Assembly (NCBI RefSeq): GCF_902167145.1
Contig: NW_023366889.1
Location: 1 to 64,000, forward strand
DNA length: 64,000 nt
Origin: Zea mays
Taxonomy: Eukaryota > Streptophyta > Magnoliopsida > Poales > Poaceae
Direction: 5' to 3'
Of this stretch, positions 14,771 through 25,768 are shown piece by piece; position 1 is the stretch's first letter, and each line of letters begins with the position of its first letter. The position numbers and the translations under genes were made by a program. Below the pieces are notes generated by a model. That model made no database searches and was not told the DNA's origin. It saw only the letters and a list, made by a program, of their open reading frames with translations.

Positions 14771-17700
14771 GCCAGACGCTCATACACCTCACCCCACATA
14801 TGTTTCCTTGCCATAGATCACATTCTTGGATTTCTGGTGGAGACCATTTCTTGGTCAAAAATCCGTAGGTGTTAGCCTTCGGTATTATTGAAAATGGTCG
14901 TTCATGGCTATTTTCGACAAAAATGGGGGTTGTGTGGCCATTGATCATCGACCAGAGGCTCATACACCTCACCCACATATGTTTCCTTGCCATAGATCAC
15001 ATTCTTGGATTTCTGGTGGAGACCATTTCTTGGTCAAAAATCCGTAGGTGTTAGCCTTCGGTATTATTGAAAATGGTCGTTCATGGCTATTTTCATATAA
15101 AATGGGGGGTTGTGTGGCCATTGATCATCGACCAGAGGCTCATACACCTCACCCCACATATGTTCCTTGCCATAGATCACATTCTTGGATTTCTGGTGGA
15201 GACAATCTCTTGGTCAAAAATCCGTAGGTGTTTAGCCTTCTGGTATTATTGTAAATGGTCATTCATGGCTTATTTTCGACAAAAAATTGGGGGTTGTGTG
15301 GCCATTGATCATCGACCAGAGGCTCATACACCTCACCCCACATATGTTTCCTTGCCATAGATCACATTCTTGGATTTTCTGGTGGAGACCATTTCTTGGT
15401 CAAAAATCCGTAGGTCTTAGCCTCTAATATTATTGAAAATGGTCGCTTCATGGCTATTTTCATAAAAAAAATGGGGTTGTGTGGCCATTGATCATCGACC
15501 ATGACGCTCATACACCTCACCCCACATATGTTTCCTTGCCATAGATCACATTCTTGGATTTCTGGTGGAGACCATTTCTTGGTCTAAAATCCGTAGGTGT
15601 TAGCCTCTAGTATTATTGAAAATGGTCGCTCATGGCTATTTTCAAGGTCGCTCATGGCTATTTTCATAAAAAATTGGGGTTGTGTGGCCATTTATCATCG
15701 ACTAGAGGCTCATAAACCTCACCCCACATATGTTTCCTTGCCATAGATTACATTCTTGGATTTCTGGTGGAAACCATTTCTTGGTTAAAAACTCGTACGT
15801 GTTAGCCTTCGGTATTATTGAAAATGGTCATTCATGGCTATTTTCGGCAAAATGGGGGTTGTGTGGCCATTGATCGTCGACCAGAGGCTCATACACCTCA
15901 CCCCACATATGTTTCCTTGTCGTAGATCACATTCTTGGATTTCTGGTGGAGACCATTTCTTGGTCAAAAATCCGTAGGTGTTAGCCTTCGATATTATTGA
16001 AAATGGTCCGTTCATGGCTATTTTCGACAAAAATGGGGGTTGTGTGGCCATTGATCATCGACCAGAGGCTCATACACCTCACCCCACATATGTTTCCTTG
16101 CCATAGATCACATTCTTGGATTTCTGGTGGAGGACCATTTCTTGGGTCAAAAATCCGTAGGTCTTAGCCTCTAATATTATTGAAAATGGTCGTTCATGGC
16201 TATTTTCGACAAAAATGGGGGTTGTGTGGCCATTGATCATCGACCAGAGGCTCATACACCTCACCCCACATATGTTTCCTTGCCATAGATCACATTCTTG
16301 GATTTCTGGTGGAGACCATTTCTTGGTCAATAATCCGTAGGTGTTAGCCTTCGGTATTATTGAAAATGGTCGTTCATGCTATTTTCTACAAAAATAGGGG
16401 GGGTTGTGTGGCCATTGATCATCGACCAGACGCTCATACACCTCACCCCACATATGTTTCCTTGCCATAGATCACATTCTTGGATTCTGGTGGAGACCAT
16501 TCCTTGGTCTAAATCGTAGTGTTAGCCTCTAGTATTATTGAAAATGGTCGCTCATGGCTATTTTCAAGGTCGCTCATGGCTATTTTCATAAAAAATGGGG
16601 TTGTGTGGCATTTATCATCGACTAGAGGCTCATAAACCTCACCCCACATATGTTTCCTTGTCATAGATTACATTCTTGAATTTCTGGGTGGAAACCATTT
16701 CTTGGTTAAAAACTCGTACGTGTTAGCCTTCGGTATTATTGAAAATGGTCATTCATGGCTAATTTTCGGCAAATGGGGGGTTGTGTGGCCATTGATCATC
16801 GACTAGAGGCTCGTACACCTCACCCCACATATGTTTCCTTACCATAGATCACATTCTTGGATTTCTGGTGGAGACCATTTCTTGGTCAAAAATCCGTAGG
16901 TGTTAGCCTTCGGTAATTATTGTAAATGGTCATTCATGGCTATTTTCCGGCAAAATGGACCATTTCTTGGTCAAAAATCACGTAGGTGTTAGCCTTCGGT
17001 ATATTGAAAATGGTCGTTCATGGCTATTTTTGACAAAAATGGGGGTTGTGTGGCCATTGATCATCGACTAGAGGCTCATACACCTCACCCCCACATATGG
17101 TTTCCTTTCCATAGATCACATTCTTGGATTTTCTGGTGGAGACCATTTCTTGGTCAAAAATTCGTAGGTGTTAGCCTTCGGTATTATTGTAAATGGTCAT
17201 TCATGGCTATTTTCGGCAAAATGGGGTTTTGTGGCCATTGATCATCGACCAGAGGCTCGTACACCTCACCCCACATATGTTTCCTTGCCATAGATCACAT
17301 TCTTGGATTCTAGTGGAGACCATTTCTTTGTCAAAAAATCCGTAGGTGTTAGCCTTTGGTATTTTTGAAAATGGTCGTTCATGGCTATTTTTCGGCAAAA
17401 TGGGGGTTGTGCGGCCATTGGATCGTCGACTAGAGGCTCATACACCTCACCCCACATATGTTTCCTTGCCATAGATCACATTCTTGGATTTATGGTGGAG
17501 AACCATTTCTTGGTCAAAAATTTGTAGGTGTTAGCCTTCAGTGTCATTGAAAATGGTCGTTCATGGCTATTTTCGACAAAATTAGGGTTGTGTGGCCATT
17601 GATCGTCGACCAGAGGCTCATACACCTCACCCACATATGTTTCCTTGCATAGATCACATTCTTGGATTTCTGGTGGAGACCATTTCTTGGTCAAAAATCC

Positions 17701-19513
17701 GTAGGTGTTAGCCTTCGGTATTATTGAAAATGGTCGGTCATGGCTATTTTCGACAAAAATGGAGGTTGTGTGGCCATTGATCATCGACCAGAGGCTCATA
17801 CACCTCACCCCACATATGTTTCCTTGCCATAGATCACATTCTTGGATTTCTGGTGGAGACCATTTCTTGGTCAAAATTCGTAGGTCTTAGCCTTCGGTAT
17901 TATTGAAAATGGTCATTCATGGCTATTTTCGCAAAATGGGGGTTGTGTGGCCATTGATCATCGACCATAGGCTCATACACCTCACCCCACATATGTTTCC
18001 TTGCCATAGATCACATTCTTGGATTTCTGGTGGAGACCATTTCTTGTAAAAAATCCATAGGTGTTAGCCTTCGGTATTATTGTTAAATGGTCATTCATGG
18101 CTATTTTCGACAAAAATGGGGGTTGTGTGGCCATTAATCATCGACCAGAGGCTCATAAAAAATGGGGGTTGTGTGGCCATTTATCATCGACTAGAGCTCA
18201 TAAACCTCACCCCACATATGTTTCCTTGCCATAGATCACATTCTTGGATTTCTGGTGGAGACCATTTCTTGGACAAAAATCCGTAGGTCTTAGCCTCTAG
18301 TATTATTGAAAATGGTCGCTGTTAGCCTTCGGTATTATTGAAAATGGTCATTCATGGCTATTTTCGACAAAAAATGGGGGTTGTGTGGCCATTGATCATC
18401 GACTAGAGGCTCATACACCTCACTACACATATGTTTCCTTGCCATAGATCACATTCTTGGATTTCTGGTGGAGACCATTTCTTGGTCTAAAATCTGTAGG
18501 TGTTAGCCTCTAGTATTATTGAAAATGGTCGCTCATGGCTATTTCAAGGTCGCTCATGGCTATTTTCATAAAAAATGGGGGTTGTGTGGCCATTTATCAT
18601 CGACTAGAGGCTCATAAACCTCACCCCACATATGTTTCCTTGCCATAGATTACATTCTTGGATTTCTGGTGGAAAACCATTTCTTGGTTAAAAACTCGTA
18701 TGTGTTAGCCTTCGGTATTATTGAAAAATGGTCGTTCATGGCTATTTTCAAGGTCGCTCATGGCTATTTTCAACGTCGCTCATGGCTATTTTCATAAAAA
18801 ATGGGGGTTGTGTGGCCATTGATCGTCGACCAGAGGCTCATACACCTCACCCCACATATGTTTCCTTGCCATAGATCACATTCTTGGATTTCTGGTGGAG
18901 ACCATTTCTTGGTCAAAATCCGAATGTGTTAGCCTCCGGTATTTTTGAAAATGGTCATTCATGGCTATTTTCGACAAAAATGGGGGTTTGTGTGGCCATT
19001 GATCATCGACCAGAACGCTCATACACCTCACCCCACATATGTTTCCTTGCCATAGATCACATTCTTGGATTTATGGTGGAGACCATTTCTTGGTCAAAAA
19101 TCCGTAGGTGTTAGCCTTCAGTGTCATTGAAAATGGTCGTTCATGGCTATTTTCGACAAAAATTAGGGTTGTGTGGCCATTGATCGTCGACCAGAGGCTC
19201 ATACACCTCACCCCACATATGTTTCCTTGCCATAGATCACACCATAGATTACATTCTTGGATTTCTGGTGGAAACCATTTCATGGTTAAAAACTCGTACG
19301 TGTTAGCCTTCGGTATTATTGAAAATGGTCATTCATGGCTATTTTCGACAAAAATGGGGGTTATGTGGCCATTGATCATCGACTAGGGGCTCATACACCT
19401 CACCCCACATATCTTTCCTTGCCATAGATCACATTCTTGGATTTCTGGTGGAGACCATTTCTTGGTCAAAATCCGTAGGTGTTAGCCTTCGGTATTATTG
19501 TAAATGGTCATTC
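14771..19513 (-). repeat. knob180 satellite array, reverse
   Basis: About 26 reverse units. Rearranged units include a same-orientation deletion near 16,957 (CAAAATGG joined to ACCATTTCTTGG), one near 18,156 (GGCTCAT joined to AAAAAATGGGG), and a triplicated 22-mer at 18,731-18,795. Near 19,240 a short duplicated stretch, ATCACACCATAGATTACATT, marks a junction that recurs inverted near 32,370, 34,181 and 52,843. Confidence 0.9.
18731..18795 (-). repeat. triplicated 22-bp submotif inside a knob unit
   Basis: Three consecutive copies of a 22-mer that begins GTCGTTCATGG or GTCGCTCATGG start at 18,731, 18,753 and 18,775. Normal 180-bp units have one copy and the common 202-bp class has two. This is the only three-copy unit I noticed, so it looks like a further slippage or unequal-exchange step on the 202-bp class. 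Confidence 0.85.
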
Positions 19514-19946
19514 TATGGCAAGGAAACATATGTGGGGTGAGGTGTTATGAGCGTTTGGTCGATGATCAATGGCCACACAACCCCCATTTTTGCCGAAAAT
19601 AGCCATGAGCGACCATTTTCAATAATACTAGAGGCTAAGACCTACGGATTTTTGACCAAGAAATGGTCTCCACCAGAAATCCAAGAATGTGATCTATGGC
19701 AAGGAAACATATGTGGGGTGTGGTGTATGAGCCTCTGGTCGATGATCAATGGCCACACAACCCCCATTTTTGTCGAAAATAGCCATGAATGACCATTTAC
19801 AATAATACCGAAGGCTAACACCTACGGATTTTTGACCAAGAAATGGTCTCCACCAGAAATCCAAGAATGTGATCTATGGCAAGGTAACATATGTGGGGTG
19901 AGGTGTATGAGCGTCTGGTCGATGATCAATGGCCACACAACCCCCA
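19514..19946 (+). repeat. inverted knob180 island (forward), about 2.4 units
   Basis: Switches at TGGTCATTC / TATGGCAAGGAAACATATG and switches back at CCCCCATTT / CTTGGTTAAAAATCC. The last edge shares CCATTT between orientations, so the breakpoint is ambiguous over about 6 bp, as expected for a microhomology join. Confidence 0.88.
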
Positions 19947-21657
19947 TTTCTTGGTTAAAAATCCGTAGGTGTTAGCCTTCGGTATTATGGAAAATGGTCG
20001 TTCATGGCTATTTCGACAAAAATGGGGGTTGTGTGGCCATTGATCATCGACCAGAGGCTCATACACCTCACCCCACATATGTTTCCTTGCCATAGATCAC
20101 ATTCATGGATTTCTGGTGGAGACCATTTCTTGGTCAAAAATCCGTAGGTCTTAGCCTTCGGTATTATTGAAAATGGTCATTCATGGCGATTTTCGGCAAA
20201 ATGGGGGTTGTGTGGCCATTGATCATCGACCATAGGCTCATACACCTCACCCCACATATGTTTCCTTGCCATAGATCACATTCTTGGATTTCTGGAGGAG
20301 ACCATTTCTTGGTCAAAGAATCCGTAGGTGTTAGCCTTCGGTATTATTGTAAATGGTCATTCATGGCTATTTTCGACAAAAATGGGGGTTGTGTGGCCAT
20401 TGATCATCGACTAGAGGCTCATAAAAAATGGGGGTTGTGTGGCCATTTATCATCGACTAGAGGCTCATAAACCTCACCCCACATATGTTTCCTTGCCATA
20501 GATCACATTCTTGGATTTCTGGTGGAGACCATTTCTTGGTCAAAATCCGTAGGTCTTAGCCTCTAGTATTATTGAAAATGGTCGTTGTTAGCCTTCGGTA
20601 TTATTGAAAATGGTCATTCATGGCTATTTTCGACAAAATGGGGGTTGTGTGGCCATTGATCATCGACTAGAGGCTCATACACCTCACTACACATATGTTT
20701 CCTTGCCATAGATCACATTCTTGGATTTCTGGTGGAGACCATTTTTTGGTCTAAAATCCGTAGGTGTTAGCCTCTAGTATTATTGAAAATGGTCGCTCAT
20801 GGCTATTTTCAAGGTCGCTCATGGCTATTTTCAAAACAAATGGGGGTTGTGTGGCCATTTATCATCGACCAGAGGCTCATACACCTCACCCCACATATGT
20901 TTCCTTGCCATAGATCACATTCTTGGATTTCTGGTGGAGACCATTTCTTGGTCAAAAATCCGTAGGTGTTAGCCTTTGATATTATTGAAAACGGTCATTC
21001 ATGGCTATTTTCGGCAAAATGGGAGTTGTGTGGCCATTGATCATCGACTAGAGGCTCATACACCTCACCCCACATATGTTTCCTTGTCGTAGATCACATT
21101 CTTGGATTTCTGGTGGAGACCATTTCTTGGTCTAAAATCCGTAGGGTGTTAGCCTCTAGTATTATTGAAAATGGTCGCTCATGGCTATTTTCGACAAAAA
21201 TGGGGGTTGTGTTGCCATTGATCATCGACCAGAGGCTCGTACACTTCACCCCACATATGTTTTCTTGCCATAGATCATAATCTTGGATTTCTCGTGGAGA
21301 CTATTTCTTGGTTAAAAACTCGTACGTGTTAGCCTTCGGTATTATTGTAAATGGGTCATACATGGCTATTTTCGGCAAAAGGGGGGTTGGTGGCCATTGA
21401 TCATCGACCAGAGGCTCATACACCTCACCCCACATATGTTTCCTTGCCATAGATCACATTCTTGGATTTCTGGTGGAGACCATTTCTTGCTCAAAAATCC
21501 GTAGGTGTTAGCCTTCGGTATTATTGAAAATGGTCATTCATGGCTATTTCGACAAAAATGGGGGTTGTGTGGCCATTGATCATCGACCAGACGCTCATAC
21601 ACCTCACCCCACATATGTTTCCTTGCCATAGATCACATTCTTGGATTTCTGGTGGAG
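19947..21657 (-). repeat. knob180 array, reverse, up to the retrotransposon
   Basis: About nine reverse units ending inside a unit at GGTGGAG, directly before the ACCAT target duplication. The short-unit junction GGCTCAT / AAAAAATGGGG near 20,423 is identical to the one near 18,156. It is followed in both places by the partial-duplication junction near 20,584 and 18,318. That implies a block duplication with an offset of about 2.27 kb. Confidence 0.9.
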
Positions 21658-21662
21658 ACCAT
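21658..21662. repeat. 5-bp target site duplication, left copy (ACCAT)
   Basis: ACCAT lies directly before the TG of the 5' LTR. The same five bases follow the CA of the 3' LTR at 31,020-31,024. Removing the element and one copy restores GGAGACCATTTCTTGG, the normal knob180 sequence. Five bp is the size made by copia-type integrases. Confidence 0.97.
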
Positions 21663-21860
21663 TGAAAGGGAATTAGGCTTACACCTAGTTCCTATATAAT
21701 TTTGGTGGTTGAATTGCCCAACACAAATCTTTGGACTAACTAGTTTGTTCTAGTGTATAAGTTATACAGGTGCAAAGGTTCACACTTAGCCAATAAAAAG
21801 ACCAAGTGTTGGGTTCAACAAAAGAGCAAAGGAGCAACCGAAGGCTCCTCTGGTCTGGCG

Positions 21861-22302
21861 CACCGGACTGTCCGGTGCACCACCAGACAGTGTCCGGTGC
21901 ACCAGAGGACTTCAACGCGAACTCGTCGCCTTCGGGAATTCTCCAGAGCCGGCGCGCTATAATTCACCGGACTGTCCGGTGTACACCGGACGGTGTCCGG
22001 TGCTCCAACGGACGCAGCTCAGGAACTCGCCAGCCTCGGGAAATCAGAGCGGCTGCTCCGCTATAATTCACCGGACATGTCCGGTGTGCACCGGACTGTC
22101 CGGTGCATCCACGGAGCAAAGGCTACTTCGGCGCCAATGGCTACCTGATGCATTTAATGCGCGCGCAGCGCGCGCAGAAGTCAGAGTCGCCCATGCCGGC
22201 GCACCGGACAGTGAACAGTCAGATCCAACGGTCAGATTCCAACGGCACTGGTGACGTGGCAGGGGCACCGGACATGTCCGGTGTGCACCGGACTGTCCGG
22301 TG
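21861..22302 (+). promoter_or_regulatory. cluster of LTR palindromes (CACCGGAC...GTCCGGTG)
   Basis: Near-perfect palindromes, each two GC-rich half-sites around a short centre (TGT, ATGT or GGTGT), lie at 21,861-21,877, 21,881-21,899 (degenerate), 21,965-21,981, 21,984-22,002, 22,069-22,086, 22,089-22,105, 22,266-22,283 and 22,286-22,302. They sit in U3, upstream of the TATA box. Such palindromes are a known conserved feature of Sirevirus LTRs. A role as binding sites for a regulator is inference. The spacing in adjacent pairs suggests growth by local duplication. Confidence 0.9.
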
Positions 22303-22351
22303 CGCCATCGAACAGACAGCCTCCACCAACGGTTATTTTGGTGGTTGGGGC

Positions 22352-22359
22352 TATAAATA
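22352..22359 (+). promoter_or_regulatory. TATA box of the 5' LTR promoter
   Basis: TATAAATA lies within GGGGCTATAAATACCCC, itself a small GC-flanked dyad, about 50 bp downstream of the last palindrome and about 620 bp before the gag start. The same sequence is at 30,441 in the 3' LTR. It is the only well-formed TATA box I noted upstream of the leader. The transcription start would be some 30 bp downstream. Confidence 0.8.
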
Positions 22360-22926
22360 CCCCAACCACCCAACCATTCATTGCATCCAAGTTTTCCACT
22401 TCCCAACTACTTACAAGAGCTCTAGCATTCAATTCTAGACACACCAAAGAGATCAAATCCTCTCCAAATTCCACACAACGCCCTAGTGACTAGAGAGAGA
22501 GATTTGCTTGTGTTCTTTCGAGCTCTTGCGCTTGGATTGCTTTCTTCTTTCTTGATTCCTTCATTGCGATCAAACTCACTTGTAATTGAGGCAAGAGACA
22601 CCAAACTTGTGGTGGTCCTTGTGGGAACTTTGTGTTCCAAGTGATTGAGAAGAGAAAGCTCACTCGATCCGTGGGATCGTTTGAGAGAGGGAAGGGTTGA
22701 AAGAGACCCGACCTTTGTGGCCTCCTCAACGGGGAGTAGGTTTGAGAGTACCGAACCTCGGTAAAACAAATCCGCGTGTCACACTCTTCATTTGCTTGCG
22801 ATTTGTTTTCCACCCTCTCTCGCGGACTCGGTTTCATATTTCTAACGCTAACCCGGCTTGTAGTTGTGTTTATATTTGTAAATTTCAGTTTCGCCCTATT
22901 CACCCCCCCTCTAGGCGACTATCAAT

Positions 22927-22942
22927 TGGTATCAAAGCCAGG
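22927..22942 (+). other. primer binding site, initiator tRNA-Met
   Basis: TGGTATCAAAGCCAGG starts two bases after the LTR. It is complementary to the 3' end of plant initiator tRNA-Met (usual form TGGTATCAGAGCC), with one A in place of G. This is the usual minus-strand primer site in plant copia elements. Only 30 bases separate it from the gag start codon. Confidence 0.93.
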
Positions 22943-22972
22943 TTCTTCATTAGAGCCTAACCGCTCGAAGTA

Positions 22973-25108
22973 ATGTCGGGAGATCACGCCAAGAAGGAGA
23001 TGGAGACCGGCGAAAAGCCCACTACAAGCCACGGGAGCACTTCATCGGAAGAGTCCCGCACTAAGAGGAAGGAGAAGAAGAAGAGCTCCTCCAACAAAGG
23101 GAAGGAGAAGAAATCTTCTTCTCACCACAAAGAGAAGAAGGAGAAATCTTCCTCTCACAAGCCGCATCGGAGTGGGGACAAGCACAAGAGGATGAGGAAA
23201 GTCGTCTACTACGAGACCGACACTTCATCAACATCCACCTCCGGCTCCGACGCGGCGTCCGTCACTTCTAAACGCCAAGAGCGTAAGAAGTATAGTAAGA
23301 TTCCCCTAAGCTACCCTCGCATTTCTAAACATACACCTTTACTTTCCGTCCCATTAGGCAAACCACCAACTTTTGATGGTGAATATTACGCTAGGTGGAG
23401 CGATTTAATGCGATTTCATCTAACCTCGCTCCACAAAAGTATATGGGATGTTGTTGAGTTTGGTGCACAGGTACCGTCCGTAGGGGATGAAGACTATGAT
23501 GAGGATGAGGTGGCCCAAATCGAGCACTTCAACTCTCAAGAAACAACAATACTCCTCGCCTCTTTAAGTAGAGAGGAGTATAACAAAGTTCAAGGGTTGA
23601 AGAGCGCCAAGGAGGTTTGGGATGTGCTCAAAACCGCGCACGAGGGAGATGAGCTCACAAAGATCACCAAGCGGGAAACGATCGAGGGGGAGCTCGGTCG
23701 GTTCCGGCTTCGCAAAGGGGAAGAGCCACAACACATGTACAACCGGCTCAAGACCTTGGTGAACCAAGTGCGCAACCTCGGGAGCAAGAAGTGGGACGAC
23801 CACGAAGTGGTTAAGGTTATTCTAAGATCTCTCATTTTCCTTAACCCCACTCAAGTTCAATTAATTCGTGGTAATCCTAGATATACTAAAATGACCCCAG
23901 AGGAAGTTATCGGGAATTTTGTAAGTTTTGAGTGCATGATCGAAGGCTCGAGGGAGATCAACGAGCTTGATGATCCCTCCACATCCGAAGCTCAACCCGT
24001 CGCATTCAAGGCGACAGAGGAAAAGAAGGAGGAGTCTACACCAAGTAGACAACCAATCGACGCCTCCAAGCTCGACAATGAGGAAATGGCGCTCGTCATC
24101 AAGAGCTTCCGCCAAATCCTCAAGCAAAGGAGGGGGAAAGACTACAAGTCCCGCTCCAAGAAAGTTTGCTACAAGTGTGGTAAGCCCGGTCACTTTATTG
24201 CAAAATGTCCATTATCAAGTGACAGTGACAGGGATAACGACAAGAAGGGCAAGAGGAGAGAAAAGAAGAGGTACTACAAGAAGAAGGGCGGCGATGCCCA
24301 TGTTTGTCGGGAGTGGGACTCCGACGAGAGCTCAAGCGACTCCTCCGACGACGAGGACGCCGCCAACATCGCCGTCACCAAGGGACTCCTCTTCCCCAAC
24401 GTCGGCCACAAGTGCCTCATGGCAAAGGACGGCAAACGGAAGAAGGTTAAATCTAACTCCTCCACTAAATATGAGTCTTCTAGTGATGATAATGCTAGTG
24501 ATGAGGAGGATAACTTGCGATCTCTTTTTGCCAACCTCAACATGCAACAAAAGGAAAAACTTAATGAATTGATTAGTGCCATTCATGAAAAGGATGATCT
24601 CTTGGACACTCAAGAGGACTTCCTTATTAAAGAAAATAAGAAGCATGTTAAGGTTAAAAATGCTTATGCTCTAGAAGTAGAAAAATGTCAAAAACTATCT
24701 AGTGAGCTAAGCACTTGCCATGAGATGATTGACAACCTTAGAAATGAAAATGCTAGTTTAAATGCTAAGGTTGATTCTCATGTTTGTGATATTTCAATTC
24801 CCAATCTTAGAAACAATAATGATGATTTACTTGCTAAGATTGAAGAATTGAATGTATCTCTTGCTAGCCTTAGATTAGAAAATGAAAACTTGATTGCTAA
24901 GGCTAAAGATTTTGATGTTTGCAAAGTTACAATTTCCGATCTTAGAGATAAGAATGATATATTACGTGCTAAGATTGTTGAACTTAATTCTTGCAAACCA
25001 TCTACATCTACCATTGAGCATGTCACTATTTGTACTAGATGTAGAGATATTGATGTTGATGCTATTCATGATCACATGATTTTGATTAAACAACAAATGA
25101 TCATATAG
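22973..25108 (+). CDS. gag: Gag polyprotein, cut short by an in-frame TAG
   Basis: The 711-codon frame starts at the first ATG after the primer site (ATGTCGGGAGATCACGCC). Residues 1-115 are very rich in Lys, Ser and Glu. About 120-350 form the retrotransposon Gag (UBN2-like) core, recognisable from LGKPPTFDGEYYARW and FRLRKGEEPQHMYNRLKTL. A CCHC zinc knuckle, CYKCGKPGHFIAKC, has metal ligands C399, C402, H407 and C412. It is followed by a basic stretch and an acidic Ser/Asp stretch (about 440-520). Residues from about 520 to 700 are a heptad-like coiled coil with repeated NLR-N and AKI-EL blocks, typical of Sirevirus Gag. Gag packages RNA into cytoplasmic particles. The TAG at 25,106 falls inside the coiled-coil region, and the same frame reopens straight after it. 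Confidence 0.93.
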   Translation: MSGDHAKKEMETGEKPTTSHGSTSSEESRTKRKEKKKSSSNKGKEKKSSSHHKEKKEKSSSHKPHRSGDKHKRMRKVVYYETDTSSTSTSGSDAASVTSKRQERKKYSKIPLSYPRISKHTPLLSVPLGKPPTFDGEYYARWSDLMRFHLTSLHKSIWDVVEFGAQVPSVGDEDYDEDEVAQIEHFNSQETTILLASLSREEYNKVQGLKSAKEVWDVLKTAHEGDELTKITKRETIEGELGRFRLRKGEEPQHMYNRLKTLVNQVRNLGSKKWDDHEVVKVILRSLIFLNPTQVQLIRGNPRYTKMTPEEVIGNFVSFECMIEGSREINELDDPSTSEAQPVAFKATEEKKEESTPSRQPIDASKLDNEEMALVIKSFRQILKQRRGKDYKSRSKKVCYKCGKPGHFIAKCPLSSDSDRDNDKKGKRREKKRYYKKKGGDAHVCREWDSDESSSDSSDDEDAANIAVTKGLLFPNVGHKCLMAKDGKRKKVKSNSSTKYESSSDDNASDEEDNLRSLFANLNMQQKEKLNELISAIHEKDDLLDTQEDFLIKENKKHVKVKNAYALEVEKCQKLSSELSTCHEMIDNLRNENASLNAKVDSHVCDISIPNLRNNNDDLLAKIEELNVSLASLRLENENLIAKAKDFDVCKVTISDLRDKNDILRAKIVELNSCKPSTSTIEHVTICTRCRDIDVDAIHDHMILIKQQMII

Positions 25109-25768
25109 CAAAAATTAGATGCTAAAATTGTCGAGCATAACTTAGAAAATGAAAAGTTTAAATTTGCTAGAAGTATGCTCTATAATGGGAGACGCCCGGG
25201 CATCAAGGATGGCATTGGCTTTCAAAGGGGAGACAATGTCAAACTTAATGCCCCTCCTAAAAGATTGTCCAACTTTGTTAAGGGCAAGGCTCCCATGCCT
25301 CAGGATAACGAGGGTTACATTTTATACCCTGCCGGTTATCCCGAGGACAAAATTAGGAGAATTCACTCTAGGAAGTCTCACTCTGGCCCTATCATGCTTT
25401 TATGTATAAGGGTGAGACATCTAGCTCTAGGCAAACCAACCCGTGCTAAGTTGCCTAAGAAGAAAACTCCTATTGCATCAAATGATCATGATATTTCTTT
25501 TAAAACTTTTGATGCATCTTATGTTTTGACTAACAAATCCGGCAAGGTAGTTGCCAAGTTTGTTGGGGGCAAACACAAGGGGTCAAAGACTTGTGATTGG
25601 ATACCCAAAGTTCTTGTTTCTAATGCCAAGGACCCAAAACCGTTTGGGTACCTAAAGTCAAGAACTAAAATTGTTTGTAGGTTTATGCATCCGGGGGCTC
25701 AAGTTGGATACTCGACAGCGGTGCACAAACCATATGACAGTGGAGAAAAGGATGTTCTCCTCCTATGA
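25109..25768 (+). pseudogene. gag: C-terminal part of Gag, same frame beyond the TAG
   Basis: The reading frame of gag is open again from 25,109 to a stop at 25,766-25,768, 219 sense codons. It starts with coiled-coil-like sequence, then YNGRRPGIKDGIGFQRG and a basic stretch (TRAKLPKKKTPIASND). No ATG-led start fits the beginning, so it is best read as the rest of Gag separated by one stop codon. Around 25,395-25,430 the local sequence looks like a short out-of-frame excursion between two compensating indels. The end overlaps the start of the protease region. Either a nonsense lesion, a pair of sequencing errors around the TAG, or readthrough could explain the arrangement. I favour the indel pair, because the bases around the stop are A runs. 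Confidence 0.75.

Larger units (their letters stand above)
21663..22924 (+). repeat. 5' LTR (1,262 bp)
   Basis: Begins TGAAAGGG and ends CTATCA, the TG...CA ends of LTRs. It matches 29,743-31,019 along its whole length. By my reading the two differ by about ten substitutions, a few 1-2-bp indels and three larger indels (about 21, 47 and 19 bp). All three larger indels lie in the palindrome-rich part. Two palindromes present here, at 21,984-22,002 and 22,286-22,302, are missing from the 3' LTR. The TATA box at 22,352 separates an upstream U3 of about 700 bp from the transcribed part. Confidence 0.97.

Noticed and set aside
21861..22302. GC-rich palindromes as transcription terminators
   Set aside because: They lie upstream of the TATA box in a plant LTR and lack a following T run. 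A regulatory role is more plausible.
21753..22438. Short open frames in the 5' LTR (and equivalents at 29,886-30,582)
   Set aside because: They follow the repeated GC-rich palindromes, overlap each other on both strands, and lie in U3 or leader sequence of the LTR.
22973..25108. Host gene encoding a CCHC zinc-knuckle protein
   Set aside because: It lies 30 bases after a tRNA primer site between two matching LTRs and has the Gag core and coiled-coil tail, so it is element Gag.
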